Of a stretch of DNA of 6,377 nucleotides, positions 1 to 4,979 are shown piece by piece; position 1 is the stretch's first letter, and each line of letters begins with the position of its first letter. Source of the DNA: an uncultured archaeon (GTDB taxonomy: Archaea > Aenigmatarchaeota > Aenigmatarchaeia > CG10238-14 > SCSR01). The position numbers and the translations under genes were made by a program. The stretch lies in contig CALIKW010000009.1 of the NCBI GenBank assembly GCA_938017915.1, positions 1 through 6,377 on the forward strand, given 5' to 3'. The notes beneath the pieces are model-generated. The model saw only the letters and a list, made by a program, of their open reading frames with translations. It had not been told where the DNA came from and did no database searches.

Positions 1-374
1 ACTTTCTCGCTACCCTCTGCCCAAAAGTATTTTGCAACTTCTAACGATGTTCCATATCTTGTCATCCCCCAGATTCTTATAACTTCATAGCTTTTTTTAA
101 GTTCATTCTCTATTTCTTGGGAAACAACTGCAGGACCTCCAATTATGTAAATCCTTTCTGGTTTAATTGAGTTTATTGCTTCTAAAGTTTCGTTCGGTAT
201 TTGATTTTCTGAAACGAAGAATAGAGCTGCTCCTGTTTTCGCTGCTACAACACTTGCTACAGCATAATCTGCATAGCTTATGTTAGTCGTTACCATTACT
301 TCTTGGGCCACAACATCTTTAGCCAAGACTGCTAAAGCAACTGAAAGAAAAAGTATTAATATCGCTTTTCTCAT
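1..374 (-). CDS. Secreted protein with cell-wall-binding type 2 repeats (N-terminal part; runs off the left edge)
   Basis: Reading from ATG at 372-374 on the minus strand gives 124 codons with no stop before the window edge, so the C-terminus is missing. Residues 1-24 look like a Sec signal peptide: MRK, then a hydrophobic stretch to about residue 18, with a plausible cleavage site after VVA-Q. Residues 26-100 match the cell-wall-binding repeat 2 pattern (PF04122): an A-DYAVAS segment, a hydrophobic strand ending ALFFVSE, the motif ERIYIIGGPAVVSQEI at 73-88, then VIRIWGMTRYGTSLEVA at 98-114, which ends one repeat and begins the next. Known family members are exported and anchor to cell walls or S-layers through tandem repeats, so the full protein is probably several hundred residues long. 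An exported surface role is inferred. The start is supported by a TATA-like box about 30 bp upstream and by the signal peptide beginning right at this Met. Confidence 0.82.
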   Translation of the reverse strand, partial: MRKAILILFLSVALAVLAKDVVAQEVMVTTNISYADYAVASVVAAKTGAALFFVSENQIPNETLEAINSIKPERIYIIGGPAVVSQEIENELKKSYEVIRIWGMTRYGTSLEVAKYFWAEGSEK

Positions 375-395
375 AGTTATTTTTTTGATTTTTAT

Positions 396-414
396 TAGGA
401 TAAATATATTTCGA
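396..414 (-). promoter_or_regulatory. TATA/BRE-like core promoter of the cell-wall-repeat gene
   Basis: On the minus strand this reads TTTCGAAATATATTTATCC: a purine-rich BRE-like CGAAA directly before a TATATTTA box. The box centre is about 31 bp upstream of the ATG at 374, which predicts a leader of only a few bases and no room for a ribosome binding site. Confidence 0.5.
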
Positions 415-429
415 AAATTTAGGGTAAAA

Positions 430-445
430 GCAATAAATTTTATTA
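430..445 (+). promoter_or_regulatory. Candidate TATA box for tRNA-Val
   Basis: An AT-only stretch (AATAAATTTTATTA) is centred about 25 bp upstream of the mature tRNA 5' end, as expected for an archaeal tRNA promoter. The surrounding sequence is so AT-rich that the exact box cannot be fixed. Confidence 0.35.
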
Positions 446-462
446 AGAATATGATTAATTAA

Positions 463-536
463 GGGTCCGTGGTCTAGCTGGTTAGGACGTCGCCCTGACG
501 TGGCGAAGGTCGCCGGTTCGAATCCGGCCGGACCCA
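463..536 (+). tRNA. tRNA-Val, anticodon GAC
   Basis: A full cloverleaf can be drawn. The acceptor stem GGGTCCG/CGGACCC is perfect over 7 bp. The D-arm carries the invariant GG, with stem GTC/GAC closed by a T-G wobble. The anticodon stem TCGCC/GGCGA is perfect around the loop CTGACGT, so bases 34-36 are GAC (Val, codon GUC). The variable loop is AGGTC. The T-stem GCCGG/CCGGC has loop TTCGAAT. The discriminator is A at 536. CCA is not encoded (CAGA follows) and there is no intron. It is 50/74 G+C, far above the flanking DNA. No T-rich terminator follows; the promoter of the next gene begins about 5 bp downstream. Confidence 0.96.
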
Positions 537-540
537 CAGA

Positions 541-550
541 AAAATTTATA
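541..550 (+). promoter_or_regulatory. TATA-like box upstream of the small cysteine-rich gene
   Basis: AAAATTTATA is centred about 29 bp upstream of the ATG at 575-577, and the sequence between has no Shine-Dalgarno motif. This spacing matches the leaderless pattern of the other genes here and supports 575 as the real translation start of the downstream gene. Confidence 0.5.
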
Positions 551-574
551 ACTTACTAATTCAAAATTAATTTA

Positions 575-1089
575 ATGCCCAAGCCTTGGAAAATAAGGTA
601 TACATTTTCTAAGAAAATTAATTTAGGCTTGGGGCTATAAGGGATGATCCTTTTAACCTCCTAAAAATTGGTGACCAAGCAGTTATTGATGTTTGTGAGA
701 TTTGCGAATCTGAAAGTGAAGAAATAGTTGAGCTAGAATCTTTAAACATTTGCAAAGAATGTATGGAAGATTTAAATTTAAAACAAATCGAAGAGGATTC
801 TTCAGAAAAATGTATAGTTTGCAATTGGCCGATAAATAGAAGAATAAGCTTAGAAAAAAGCAAAAAGTTTTTAAAGGGAGTAAAGGAATGGGTAAGAAAA
901 AACAGTAATAAAAAAGTTTATGATAAAATTAAAAAGAAATTGAAGTTTTTAGAAAAAGAAATGAATATTTGTAGGTATGATTTTTTTCAAACAATCAAGG
1001 AAATAATCGAAAGCAAAAATAAGAAATTGGGTAAAAAATTTGATGCTTTTCTTAAGACGTTTGATTTTGAAGGAAGTCTAGTAAGTTAA
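575..1089 (+). CDS. Small cysteine-rich, probably zinc-binding protein, interrupted by an apparent -1 frameshift
   Basis: I do not recognise a family. The intact ATG-initiated frame is 763-1089 (108 aa), but the same frame is open upstream from 622 with no ATG, GTG or TTG start. That upstream part encodes VCEIC and NICKEC, two CxxC pairs 15 residues apart, followed by CIVC after 763: a plausible zinc ribbon. A separate frame begins at ATG 575, behind a TATA-like box, and reads 21 codons (MPKPWKIRYTFSKK...) to TAA at 638-640. Joining the two by a -1 shift at the GGGG of 631-634 gives one 171-residue protein with Cys at about 41, 44, 60, 63, 80 and 83, then a Lys-rich, probably helical C-terminus. 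The shift could be a real pseudogene lesion, a one-base sequence error or recoding. The end overlaps the convergent membrane-protein gene by 12 bp. If 575 is wrong, only 763-1089 is safe. Confidence 0.6.
578..633 (+). repeat. 9-bp perfect inverted repeat with nested hairpin at the start of the cysteine-rich gene
   Basis: CCCAAGCCT at 578-586 is perfectly complementary to AGGCTTGGG at 625-633. The 38-nt interval contains a second stem, ATTTTC/GAAAAT (604-609/613-618), around a TAA loop. The outer stem has 6 G-C pairs of 9 in otherwise AT-rich DNA. It begins directly after the ATG at 575-577, and its 3' arm ends in the GGGG run where the reading frame is lost. An RNA hairpin at the 5' end of a leaderless message is possible; chance is not excluded. 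Confidence 0.5.
629..640 (+). other. Apparent frameshift site (TTG GGG CTA TAA)
   Basis: The frame from ATG 575 reads TTG GGG CTA TAA and stops here. Backing up one base on the four G residues (631-634) instead reads GGG GCT ATA AGG and continues openly for 150 codons to TAA 1087-1089. One extra G would merge both frames. A GGG codon can re-pair with GGG one base upstream, so slippage is mechanically possible. Confidence 0.6.
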
Positions 1090-1542
1090 CTTATAAAAAA
1101 GTAAAAAAATTAGATTGGCAAGAAGAAAGTAATTTTCAGAAATTTTCCCCTTCATTTTCCAATTAAAGTAAAAAGGAACAAAAATTCCCATACCCTTTGG
1201 TTTTTTAATTTTAGAGAATGGTGCTAAAGGAAAGGCTTCAAACACGCATAAATAATCAAGAAAAATGTGGCTTGAATATGGTATTAAAGTTAGCCATAAA
1301 AAGCTTCTATTTATAAAGCTTAACAAAAAGGCCAAAGGAAAACCTATTAAAATCAAGCCAAATGGTTCTTGGATCCATGTTCTCCTCGCATCCCAAGACT
1401 TTTTGATTTTTTTATAAAGATGATCTAAATCTATGAGAACTGCAAAAATAAGAGAAAAAATAATTGAAGAAAAAACATCTTGATTAAATCTGAAAAGTAG
1501 AAAAAGAGTAAAGGAAAAAATAAAATGATTTATCGGATTCAT
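1078..1542 (-). CDS. Small multi-spanning membrane protein resembling YdjM/DUF457 metal-dependent hydrolases
   Basis: The 154-residue product has about five hydrophobic segments (roughly 7-20, 23-40, 60-76, 81-95 and 138-151), so it sits in the membrane. Family-like elements are an N-terminal MNPINHF with a His at 6, the acidic metal-site-like DLDH at 38-41, and SHIFLD at 91-96, followed by a PLAPFS segment that resembles the PfS motif. In the family the second histidine cluster is usually an HRGxTHS-like motif; here the equivalent position has RRTWIQEP (53-60), so catalysis is uncertain. Members are annotated as membrane-bound metal-dependent hydrolases, but substrates are mostly unknown. 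I chose ATG 1540-1542 because MNPINHF is the typical family N-terminus and the promoter-like AT block fits it; ATGs at 1546-1548 and 1573-1575 (165 aa) are in frame. Its 3' end overlaps the convergent cysteine-rich gene. Confidence 0.68.
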   Translation of the reverse strand: MNPINHFIFSFTLFLLFRFNQDVFSSIIFSLIFAVLIDLDHLYKKIKKSWDARRTWIQEPFGLILIGFPLAFLLSFINRSFLWLTLIPYSSHIFLDYLCVFEAFPLAPFSKIKKPKGMGIFVPFYFNWKMKGKISENYFLLANLIFLLFYKLTY

Positions 1543-1559
1543 AATCATAATTTTGTTAA

Positions 1560-1578
1560 AAAATAAAAAATTCAATTA
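1560..1578 (-). promoter_or_regulatory. Weak candidate promoter of the membrane-protein gene
   Basis: On the minus strand an AT block (AATTGAATTTTTTATTTT) is centred about 27 bp upstream of the ATG at 1542. No TATA-like sequence lies at the corresponding distance from the ATG at 1575, which favours a start at 1542 or 1548. Confidence 0.3.
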
Positions 1579-1607
1579 TTTTCAGGAGAAATTTACTACC
1601 AAAAGAA

Positions 1608-1620
1608 AAGTATTTTTATA
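1608..1620 (+). promoter_or_regulatory. TATA box of the nreA-radical SAM operon
   Basis: GTATTTTTATA precedes the MM start codons at 1635 and 1638 by about 20-25 bp. There is no Shine-Dalgarno sequence between, so transcription probably starts at or next to the ATG. The spacing suits the second ATG (1638) slightly better than the first. Confidence 0.5.
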
Positions 1621-1634
1621 TCCTTAAACTATTT

Positions 1635-2954
1635 ATGATGAATGTTTGGCTTTCTAAAGTAATTGATAATGGAAAAGTTTTGGAAGAATTAAATACTGAA
1701 GATATTAAAACTGTTGGAAAGGATTTTAGGTGCATAATTTGTAAAGGTTCTAAACTTCTTTGCGGAAAAGCAAGATGTCCAATTTTAATAAGAATCTATG
1801 CCCAACTAAAAATTAAACCATTTATTGAAAAAACAGAACTAGAAGGCTCAAGCCCGCCTGATATTTTTGTTGGAAGGATAGGCTATCCTTACGTTTACGT
1901 CGGACCTTTAATCCCTCCTGTTAAAGGAGATACTTCAATTCTTTCCTGTCCAGAATTTTGGCAAGGAAAAAGTATAGAGGAAATAGTAAACTTAAGGTTT
2001 CAGCTTGTTAGAGGGAAATATAGAACTCATGTAAAAAATTTTGAAGGAAGAATAGTTGAGTTAACAAGAGAAATAGCTCTGAGTAAAAGCTCAGTAGAAA
2101 GTGAAGCTCATTTTACTAAAAAGCCTTCTGGAGTTTTGGTTTTGGACGACGAGGTTCAGCCTTTCGGACCTTCTGCTCCATTGAAAAATTTGTTTGTTAG
2201 CAGCATAAAAACTGATCAAAAAATCGAAAAAGCTTATAGTGATACTGATTTAAAAGCTAGCGAAGCAGTGTTTTGGCTTTATGAAAAAGGTGTTTTGATT
2301 TCAAGAATTCAAAGAGCTTTTTCTGCTGGATTGTTTGGGATTGAAAAAAACAGAAAATTAGTTCCAACCAGATGGTCTATAACTGCAGTTGATTCTATAA
2401 TTTCTCAAAAACTTTTGGAGCAAGTTAAAACTTTTCCTTTGATAAATGAGTTTAGAGTTTATGAGCATGAAGCTTTGGATAACAAATGGATTGTTCTAAT
2501 GATTCCTGGTTATTGGAGCTATGAACAGATGGAAGCATGGTACCCAAAAACAACTTGGAACCCTAACGGAAAAAACACATGGATAATTTCTGACTGGGAA
2601 GGATTTGAAGGAAGAACTACTTATTCAAAAACAGGAGGTTGTTACTACGCTACACGCTTAAGCATTGCTAGCCATTTAGTTAAAGAAAAAAGACAAGCAA
2701 CAGTTATTACTTTCAGAGAAATTCATCCTGGTTACATATGCCCAGTAGGAGTTTGGCATACACGCGAAAGTATAAGAGAAGCTGTTAGGAAGAAGCCAGC
2801 TATATTTAACAATTTGGAAGAAGCTTTAAAGTACGTAAATTCTAAACTTACCATACCTTTAAAAAATTGGATAGAAAATGCTTCTCTCCTTAAAACAATC
2901 CTTTACCAAAAAAGACTTTCAGAATTTTTAAAGAAGGGGATGTTATGCAAGTGA
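1635..2954 (+). CDS. nreA: Archaeal DNA repair protein NreA with C-terminal PCNA-interaction motif
   Basis: The 439-residue product fits the archaeal Nre family (DUF650/DUF651; COG1602), of usual length. An N-terminal zinc finger is formed by C33, C36, C43 and C48 (CxxC-x6-C-x4-C). Conserved-looking blocks follow: VGRIGYPYVYVGPLIPP at 79-95, KPSGVLVLDDEVQPFGPSAP at 163-182, RWSITAVDS at 246-254, KTGGCYYATRLS at 332-343, and HPGYICPVGVWHTRE at 364-378. The extreme C-terminus carries QKRLSEFL (425-432), matching a PIP box (QxxLxxFF/FL). Haloferax NreA is known to interact with PCNA through such a tail and to act in repair of mitomycin C-type damage; a cytoplasmic, replication-linked repair role here is inferred. 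It is the first gene of an operon, overlapping the radical SAM gene by 10 bp. The start is 1635 or 1638 (MM); a TATA box lies directly upstream. Confidence 0.93.
   Translation: MMNVWLSKVIDNGKVLEELNTEDIKTVGKDFRCIICKGSKLLCGKARCPILIRIYAQLKIKPFIEKTELEGSSPPDIFVGRIGYPYVYVGPLIPPVKGDTSILSCPEFWQGKSIEEIVNLRFQLVRGKYRTHVKNFEGRIVELTREIALSKSSVESEAHFTKKPSGVLVLDDEVQPFGPSAPLKNLFVSSIKTDQKIEKAYSDTDLKASEAVFWLYEKGVLISRIQRAFSAGLFGIEKNRKLVPTRWSITAVDSIISQKLLEQVKTFPLINEFRVYEHEALDNKWIVLMIPGYWSYEQMEAWYPKTTWNPNGKNTWIISDWEGFEGRTTYSKTGGCYYATRLSIASHLVKEKRQATVITFREIHPGYICPVGVWHTRESIREAVRKKPAIFNNLEEALKYVNSKLTIPLKNWIENASLLKTILYQKRLSEFLKKGMLCK
2936..2940 (+). promoter_or_regulatory. Possible ribosome binding site inside the nreA 3' end
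   Basis: GGGGA lies 4 bases before ATG 2945, within the last codons of nreA. It is a partial match to an archaeal Shine-Dalgarno sequence. This is the one start in the window that cannot be leaderless if the two genes are co-transcribed, so a ribosome site or translational coupling is expected. Confidence 0.35.
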
Positions 2955-3742
2955 AAGAAATAAAGTGCAAATCTATTTTAAATAAAAGTAAGCTTGCTGA
3001 TTATTGTATAAATTCTTATGTTGGCTGCGAACATGCTTGTGTTTACTGCTACTCAAAATATTATATAAAAAAGTATACCCAGCATAAAGAAGAATGGGGA
3101 AGTTTTGTTGATATTAAAATTAATTCTCCAGAAATTTTAAGAAGAGAGGTTTTGAAAAGGAAAAAAGGAAGTGTTTTTCTTTCTTCTCTAACAGATCCTT
3201 ATCAGCCTTTAGAGAAAAAGTATGAGCTAACAAGAAAATGCTTGGAAATTTTACAAAGAAACAATTTTTCTGTTTGCATACAAACAAAATCTTCCTTGGT
3301 TTTGAGAGATTTGGATTTACTTAAAAAGTTTAAAAATTGCGAAGTTGGCTTTACTATTACAACATTAAACGAAAAAATAAGAAAAGAATTTGAGCCATTT
3401 TCTTCCCCTGTTGAAGAAAAATTGGAAGCATTAAGAATTTTGAAGGAAAATGGAATAAAAACTTATGTTTTCTTTGGTCCTGTGCTACCTTTTCTTTCTG
3501 ACCAAAAACTTGAAGAATTTTTTGAAAAACTTTCTGACTTAGCTGATTATTTTTTTATCGATAAATTAAACCTTAAGCCAGGGATTTGGGAAAAAATTGA
3601 AAAAGTTTTAGAAAATTATCCTGGACTCAAAGAAAAGTGGAAAAAAATATTTTTTGGAAGATCAGATTATTACAAAATACTTAAAGAAAAAATTGAAAAG
3701 ATTTGTAAAGAGAAAAAATTGAATTACATTTTTTGTTATTAA
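2945..3742 (+). CDS. Radical SAM protein, SplB/spore photoproduct lyase-like group
   Basis: The 265-residue product has the radical SAM cluster motif CEHACVYC, giving C28, C32 and C35 (CxxxCxxC), which would bind the [4Fe-4S] cluster that cleaves S-adenosylmethionine. It lies in the context INSYVGCEHACVYCYSKY typical of COG1533 (SplB-like, 'DNA repair photolyase' group). A second family hallmark is SSLTDPYQPLEKKYELTRKCLEIL at about 79-102. A TIM-barrel-like alternation of strands and helices follows (VCIQTKS, VGFTITT, TYVFFGPVLPF). True spore photoproduct lyases are longer, and the substrate of these short archaeal proteins is not established, so I give no gene symbol. Overlap with nreA suggests co-expression and perhaps a joint DNA- or nucleotide-damage role; that is inference. 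ATG 2945 is the natural start; GTG 2951 is an alternative. Confidence 0.87.
   Translation: MQVKEIKCKSILNKSKLADYCINSYVGCEHACVYCYSKYYIKKYTQHKEEWGSFVDIKINSPEILRREVLKRKKGSVFLSSLTDPYQPLEKKYELTRKCLEILQRNNFSVCIQTKSSLVLRDLDLLKKFKNCEVGFTITTLNEKIRKEFEPFSSPVEEKLEALRILKENGIKTYVFFGPVLPFLSDQKLEEFFEKLSDLADYFFIDKLNLKPGIWEKIEKVLENYPGLKEKWKKIFFGRSDYYKILKEKIEKICKEKKLNYIFCY
3729..3734 (+). terminator. Candidate oligo-T terminator after the nreA operon
   Basis: A run of six T at the last codons of the radical SAM gene, with more short T runs at 3757-3760 and 3776-3780, fits archaeal T-tract termination. No hairpin is needed or seen. T runs are common in this AT-rich DNA, so support is weak. Confidence 0.25.
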
Positions 3743-3762
3743 CATCTTTATGAAAGTTTTGT

Positions 3763-3804
3763 TTAAGCTAAGCTATTTTTAATATTTAAAATCTAAAAGC
3801 TTAA
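3763..3804 (+). repeat. 7-bp inverted repeat flanking the HAD gene promoter
   Basis: TTAAGCT at 3763-3769 and AGCTTAA at 3798-3804 are exact inverted copies bracketing the TATA-like box, with the right copy ending one base before ATG 3806. AAGCT is also tandemly repeated at 3765-3774. This could be an operator or chance. Confidence 0.3.
3777..3790 (+). promoter_or_regulatory. TATA-like box of the HAD phosphatase gene
   Basis: TTTTAATATTTAAA is centred about 22 bp before ATG 3806 in a 63-bp intergenic gap. This predicts a leaderless or nearly leaderless transcript, separate from the upstream operon. Confidence 0.45.
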
Positions 3805-3805
3805 T

Positions 3806-4546
3806 ATGAAATTTGAGAAATTTAAAACTTTTATTTTTGATTTAGATGGAACGATTTGGAATCTTGAAGGAATTTTTCCAGGTGTTATTGAAGTTGTAGA
3901 AAGACTTAGAGAAGAAAAGAAACAAATCCTTTTTGTAACAAATAACACATTCTTCTCAAGAAAAGAACTGATTGAAAAAATTAATGAATTGGGTTTAAAA
4001 TTGGGTGAAAATGAATTGATTTCTGTTTCACAAGTTATTAATGAATACCTTAAACTCAAAAATGCAAGTGCTTTTGTTATAGGTGAAAGTTTAAGTGAGG
4101 ATTTAGCAGAAAGAATAGATAAAAAAGGAAAACCAGATTTTTTGGTTGTTGGGTATGAAAAAAAATTTAATATAGAAAAGCTTAGAGAAGCTTATGAAAT
4201 TTTAAAAAATGGTGCAAAATTTTTAGCTAGTTCATACGAAAAAATTTTCATTAAAGGGAATGAAGTGTTTCCTGGAACAGGAGCTATAGTTAAAGCTATA
4301 GAGCATATGAGTGGTAAGAAAGCAACAATTTTAGGAAAACCATCTGACTACATGCTTTCCTTCCTTAATATGTTTGTATCTTCACCAATGAAAGAAACGG
4401 TTTTGATAGGAGATGAGCTTGAATCAGATATTTTGCTAGGTAAAAAAGCTGGCTACTACACAATTTTAGTAAAAACAGGAATTGATAAGGAAGCAAGCAA
4501 AAAAATAAAACCAGATTTTATAATTGATTCAGTCTCTATGATTTAA
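3806..4546 (+). CDS. HAD-superfamily IIA phosphatase (NagD/phosphoglycolate-phosphatase-like)
   Basis: All four HAD motifs are visible in the 246-residue product. Motif I is FDLDGT with nucleophile D12 and acid/base D14; motif II is T45 in VTNN; motif III is K178 in GKPSD; motif IV is GDELESD with D203 and D208. The order, with the cap inserted between motifs II and III and the PGTGAIVKAIE segment at 156-166, places it in subfamily IIA with NagD, p-nitrophenylphosphatase and archaeal phosphoglycolate phosphatases. It is slightly short of the usual 255-275 residues. The substrate loop is atypical: the family's TNxD-like segment before the PGxGA block reads ASSYE here (141-145), so I do not assign a substrate. 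It is probably a cytoplasmic enzyme acting on a small phosphorylated metabolite. It has its own promoter, and its last 18 bp overlap the convergent PadR gene. Confidence 0.88.
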   Translation: MKFEKFKTFIFDLDGTIWNLEGIFPGVIEVVERLREEKKQILFVTNNTFFSRKELIEKINELGLKLGENELISVSQVINEYLKLKNASAFVIGESLSEDLAERIDKKGKPDFLVVGYEKKFNIEKLREAYEILKNGAKFLASSYEKIFIKGNEVFPGTGAIVKAIEHMSGKKATILGKPSDYMLSFLNMFVSSPMKETVLIGDELESDILLGKKAGYYTILVKTGIDKEASKKIKPDFIIDSVSMI

Positions 4547-4924
4547 AGCTCTTGAATACCATTTCAACAAAGGATTATTTTTCAATTTTTTAATTACATT
4601 CTCTAATTTCATTAAATTATACCGGAAAAATGAAAAACCTACAGGAGTTGCTGTATAAACTTTTCTAAGCCTTCCGTTAACTTCAACTTTTCTGCAAGTA
4701 ATTAAACCATTTCTCTCTTGCTCTTTGAGTTCAGGATAAATTGAGCTAATTGCTAAATTACAACCAAAATCCTTACGTATTTTTTTCCTAATTTCATACC
4801 CATAACTTCCTCCTTCTAAAATAGTCTTCAATATTATCAAATCCTTCAAATCATTTATAAGTTCTTCCTTTCTTTTTTCCCATGTTTTTCTTGTATACGA
4901 AAAGAGTATGCGTGCTTCTTGCAT
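4529..4924 (-). CDS. PadR-family winged-helix transcriptional regulator
   Basis: The 131-residue product contains a PadR winged helix-turn-helix: LKDLIILKTILEGGSYGYEI at about 26-45 (helix 1 and the family's GxSYGYEI-type turn), SSIYPELKEQERNGLI at 60-75 (recognition helix, resembling the usual lYpaLkrLEeeGLI), and a wing at 79-96 with VNGRLRKVYTATPVG, resembling the typical GR.RKyYriT.aG. A basic, helical C-terminus (about 103-118) may be the dimerisation helix. About 24 residues precede the domain. PadR proteins are usually cytoplasmic dimeric repressors, often with small-molecule or stress inputs; neither target nor ligand can be read here. It is divergent from metG with a 74-bp shared promoter region, so autoregulation and an effect on metG are conceivable. 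ATG 4922-4924 sits at the leaderless distance from an AT-rich TATA-like box. Confidence 0.88.
   Translation of the reverse strand: MQEARILFSYTRKTWEKRKEELINDLKDLIILKTILEGGSYGYEIRKKIRKDFGCNLAISSIYPELKEQERNGLITCRKVEVNGRLRKVYTATPVGFSFFRYNLMKLENVIKKLKNNPLLKWYSRALNHRD
4575..4592 (+). terminator. Candidate T-rich terminator downstream of the HAD gene
   Basis: Two T runs (4578-4582 and 4586-4591) lie 30-45 bp past the HAD stop codon, inside the 3' part of the convergent PadR gene. They fit archaeal T-tract termination of the plus-strand transcript. Confidence 0.35.
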
Positions 4925-4942
4925 AAAAAGATAAAGAAAAGT

Positions 4943-4955
4943 TAAATTTTTATTC
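4943..4955 (-). promoter_or_regulatory. TATA-like box of the padR-family gene
   Basis: On the minus strand this reads GAATAAAAATTTA, centred about 25 bp upstream of ATG 4924. No ribosome binding site lies between, so a leaderless message is likely. Confidence 0.4.
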
Positions 4956-4966
4956 TTTTTGAAACG

Positions 4967-4979
4967 TATAATTTTAAAA
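4967..4979 (+). promoter_or_regulatory. TATA-like box of metG
   Basis: TATAATTTTAAAA is centred about 26 bp upstream of the GTG at 4999. It supports GTG as a leaderless start. It lies less than 20 bp from the opposing padR box, so the two promoters occupy one short region and could not easily be used independently. Confidence 0.45.

Noticed and set aside
280..462. Plus-strand 60-codon ORF ending just before the tRNA
   Set aside because: It is antisense to the signal-peptide part of the cell-wall-repeat gene, then runs through the divergent promoter region; there is no domain and no promoter of its own.
319..537. Minus-strand 72-codon ORF beginning MGPAGFEPATFATSG
   Set aside because: It is antisense to the tRNA-Val gene. 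The GFEPATF-type start is a well-known artefact of translating the T-arm and acceptor stem of tRNAs, and the rest is AT-rich promoter DNA.
640..665. Possible box C/D or H/ACA guide RNA around GGATGATCC and the 578-633 hairpin
   Set aside because: There is no paired C and D box (RUGAUGA/CUGA) at suitable spacing and no ACA after the stem, so a guide RNA call is not supported.
618..863. Minus-strand 81-codon ORF opposite the cysteine-rich gene
   Set aside because: It is Ser/Ile/Phe-rich, the typical shadow of a Lys/Glu-rich gene on the other strand, whose CxxC pairs are far more protein-like.
1543..1575. Eleven-residue N-terminal extension of the membrane protein from ATG 1573-1575
   Set aside because: No TATA-like box is at the right distance and the family-like N-terminus begins at the Met of 1540-1542. 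It remains possible but is less likely.
2145..2200. Possible gene break or domain fusion in the middle of nreA
   Set aside because: The frame is continuous and conserved-looking blocks occur on both sides in the usual order, so it is one intact gene.
3793..4059. Minus-strand 88-codon ORF opposite the HAD gene
   Set aside because: It is a shadow of the clear HAD motifs I and II on the plus strand and shows no recognisable features.
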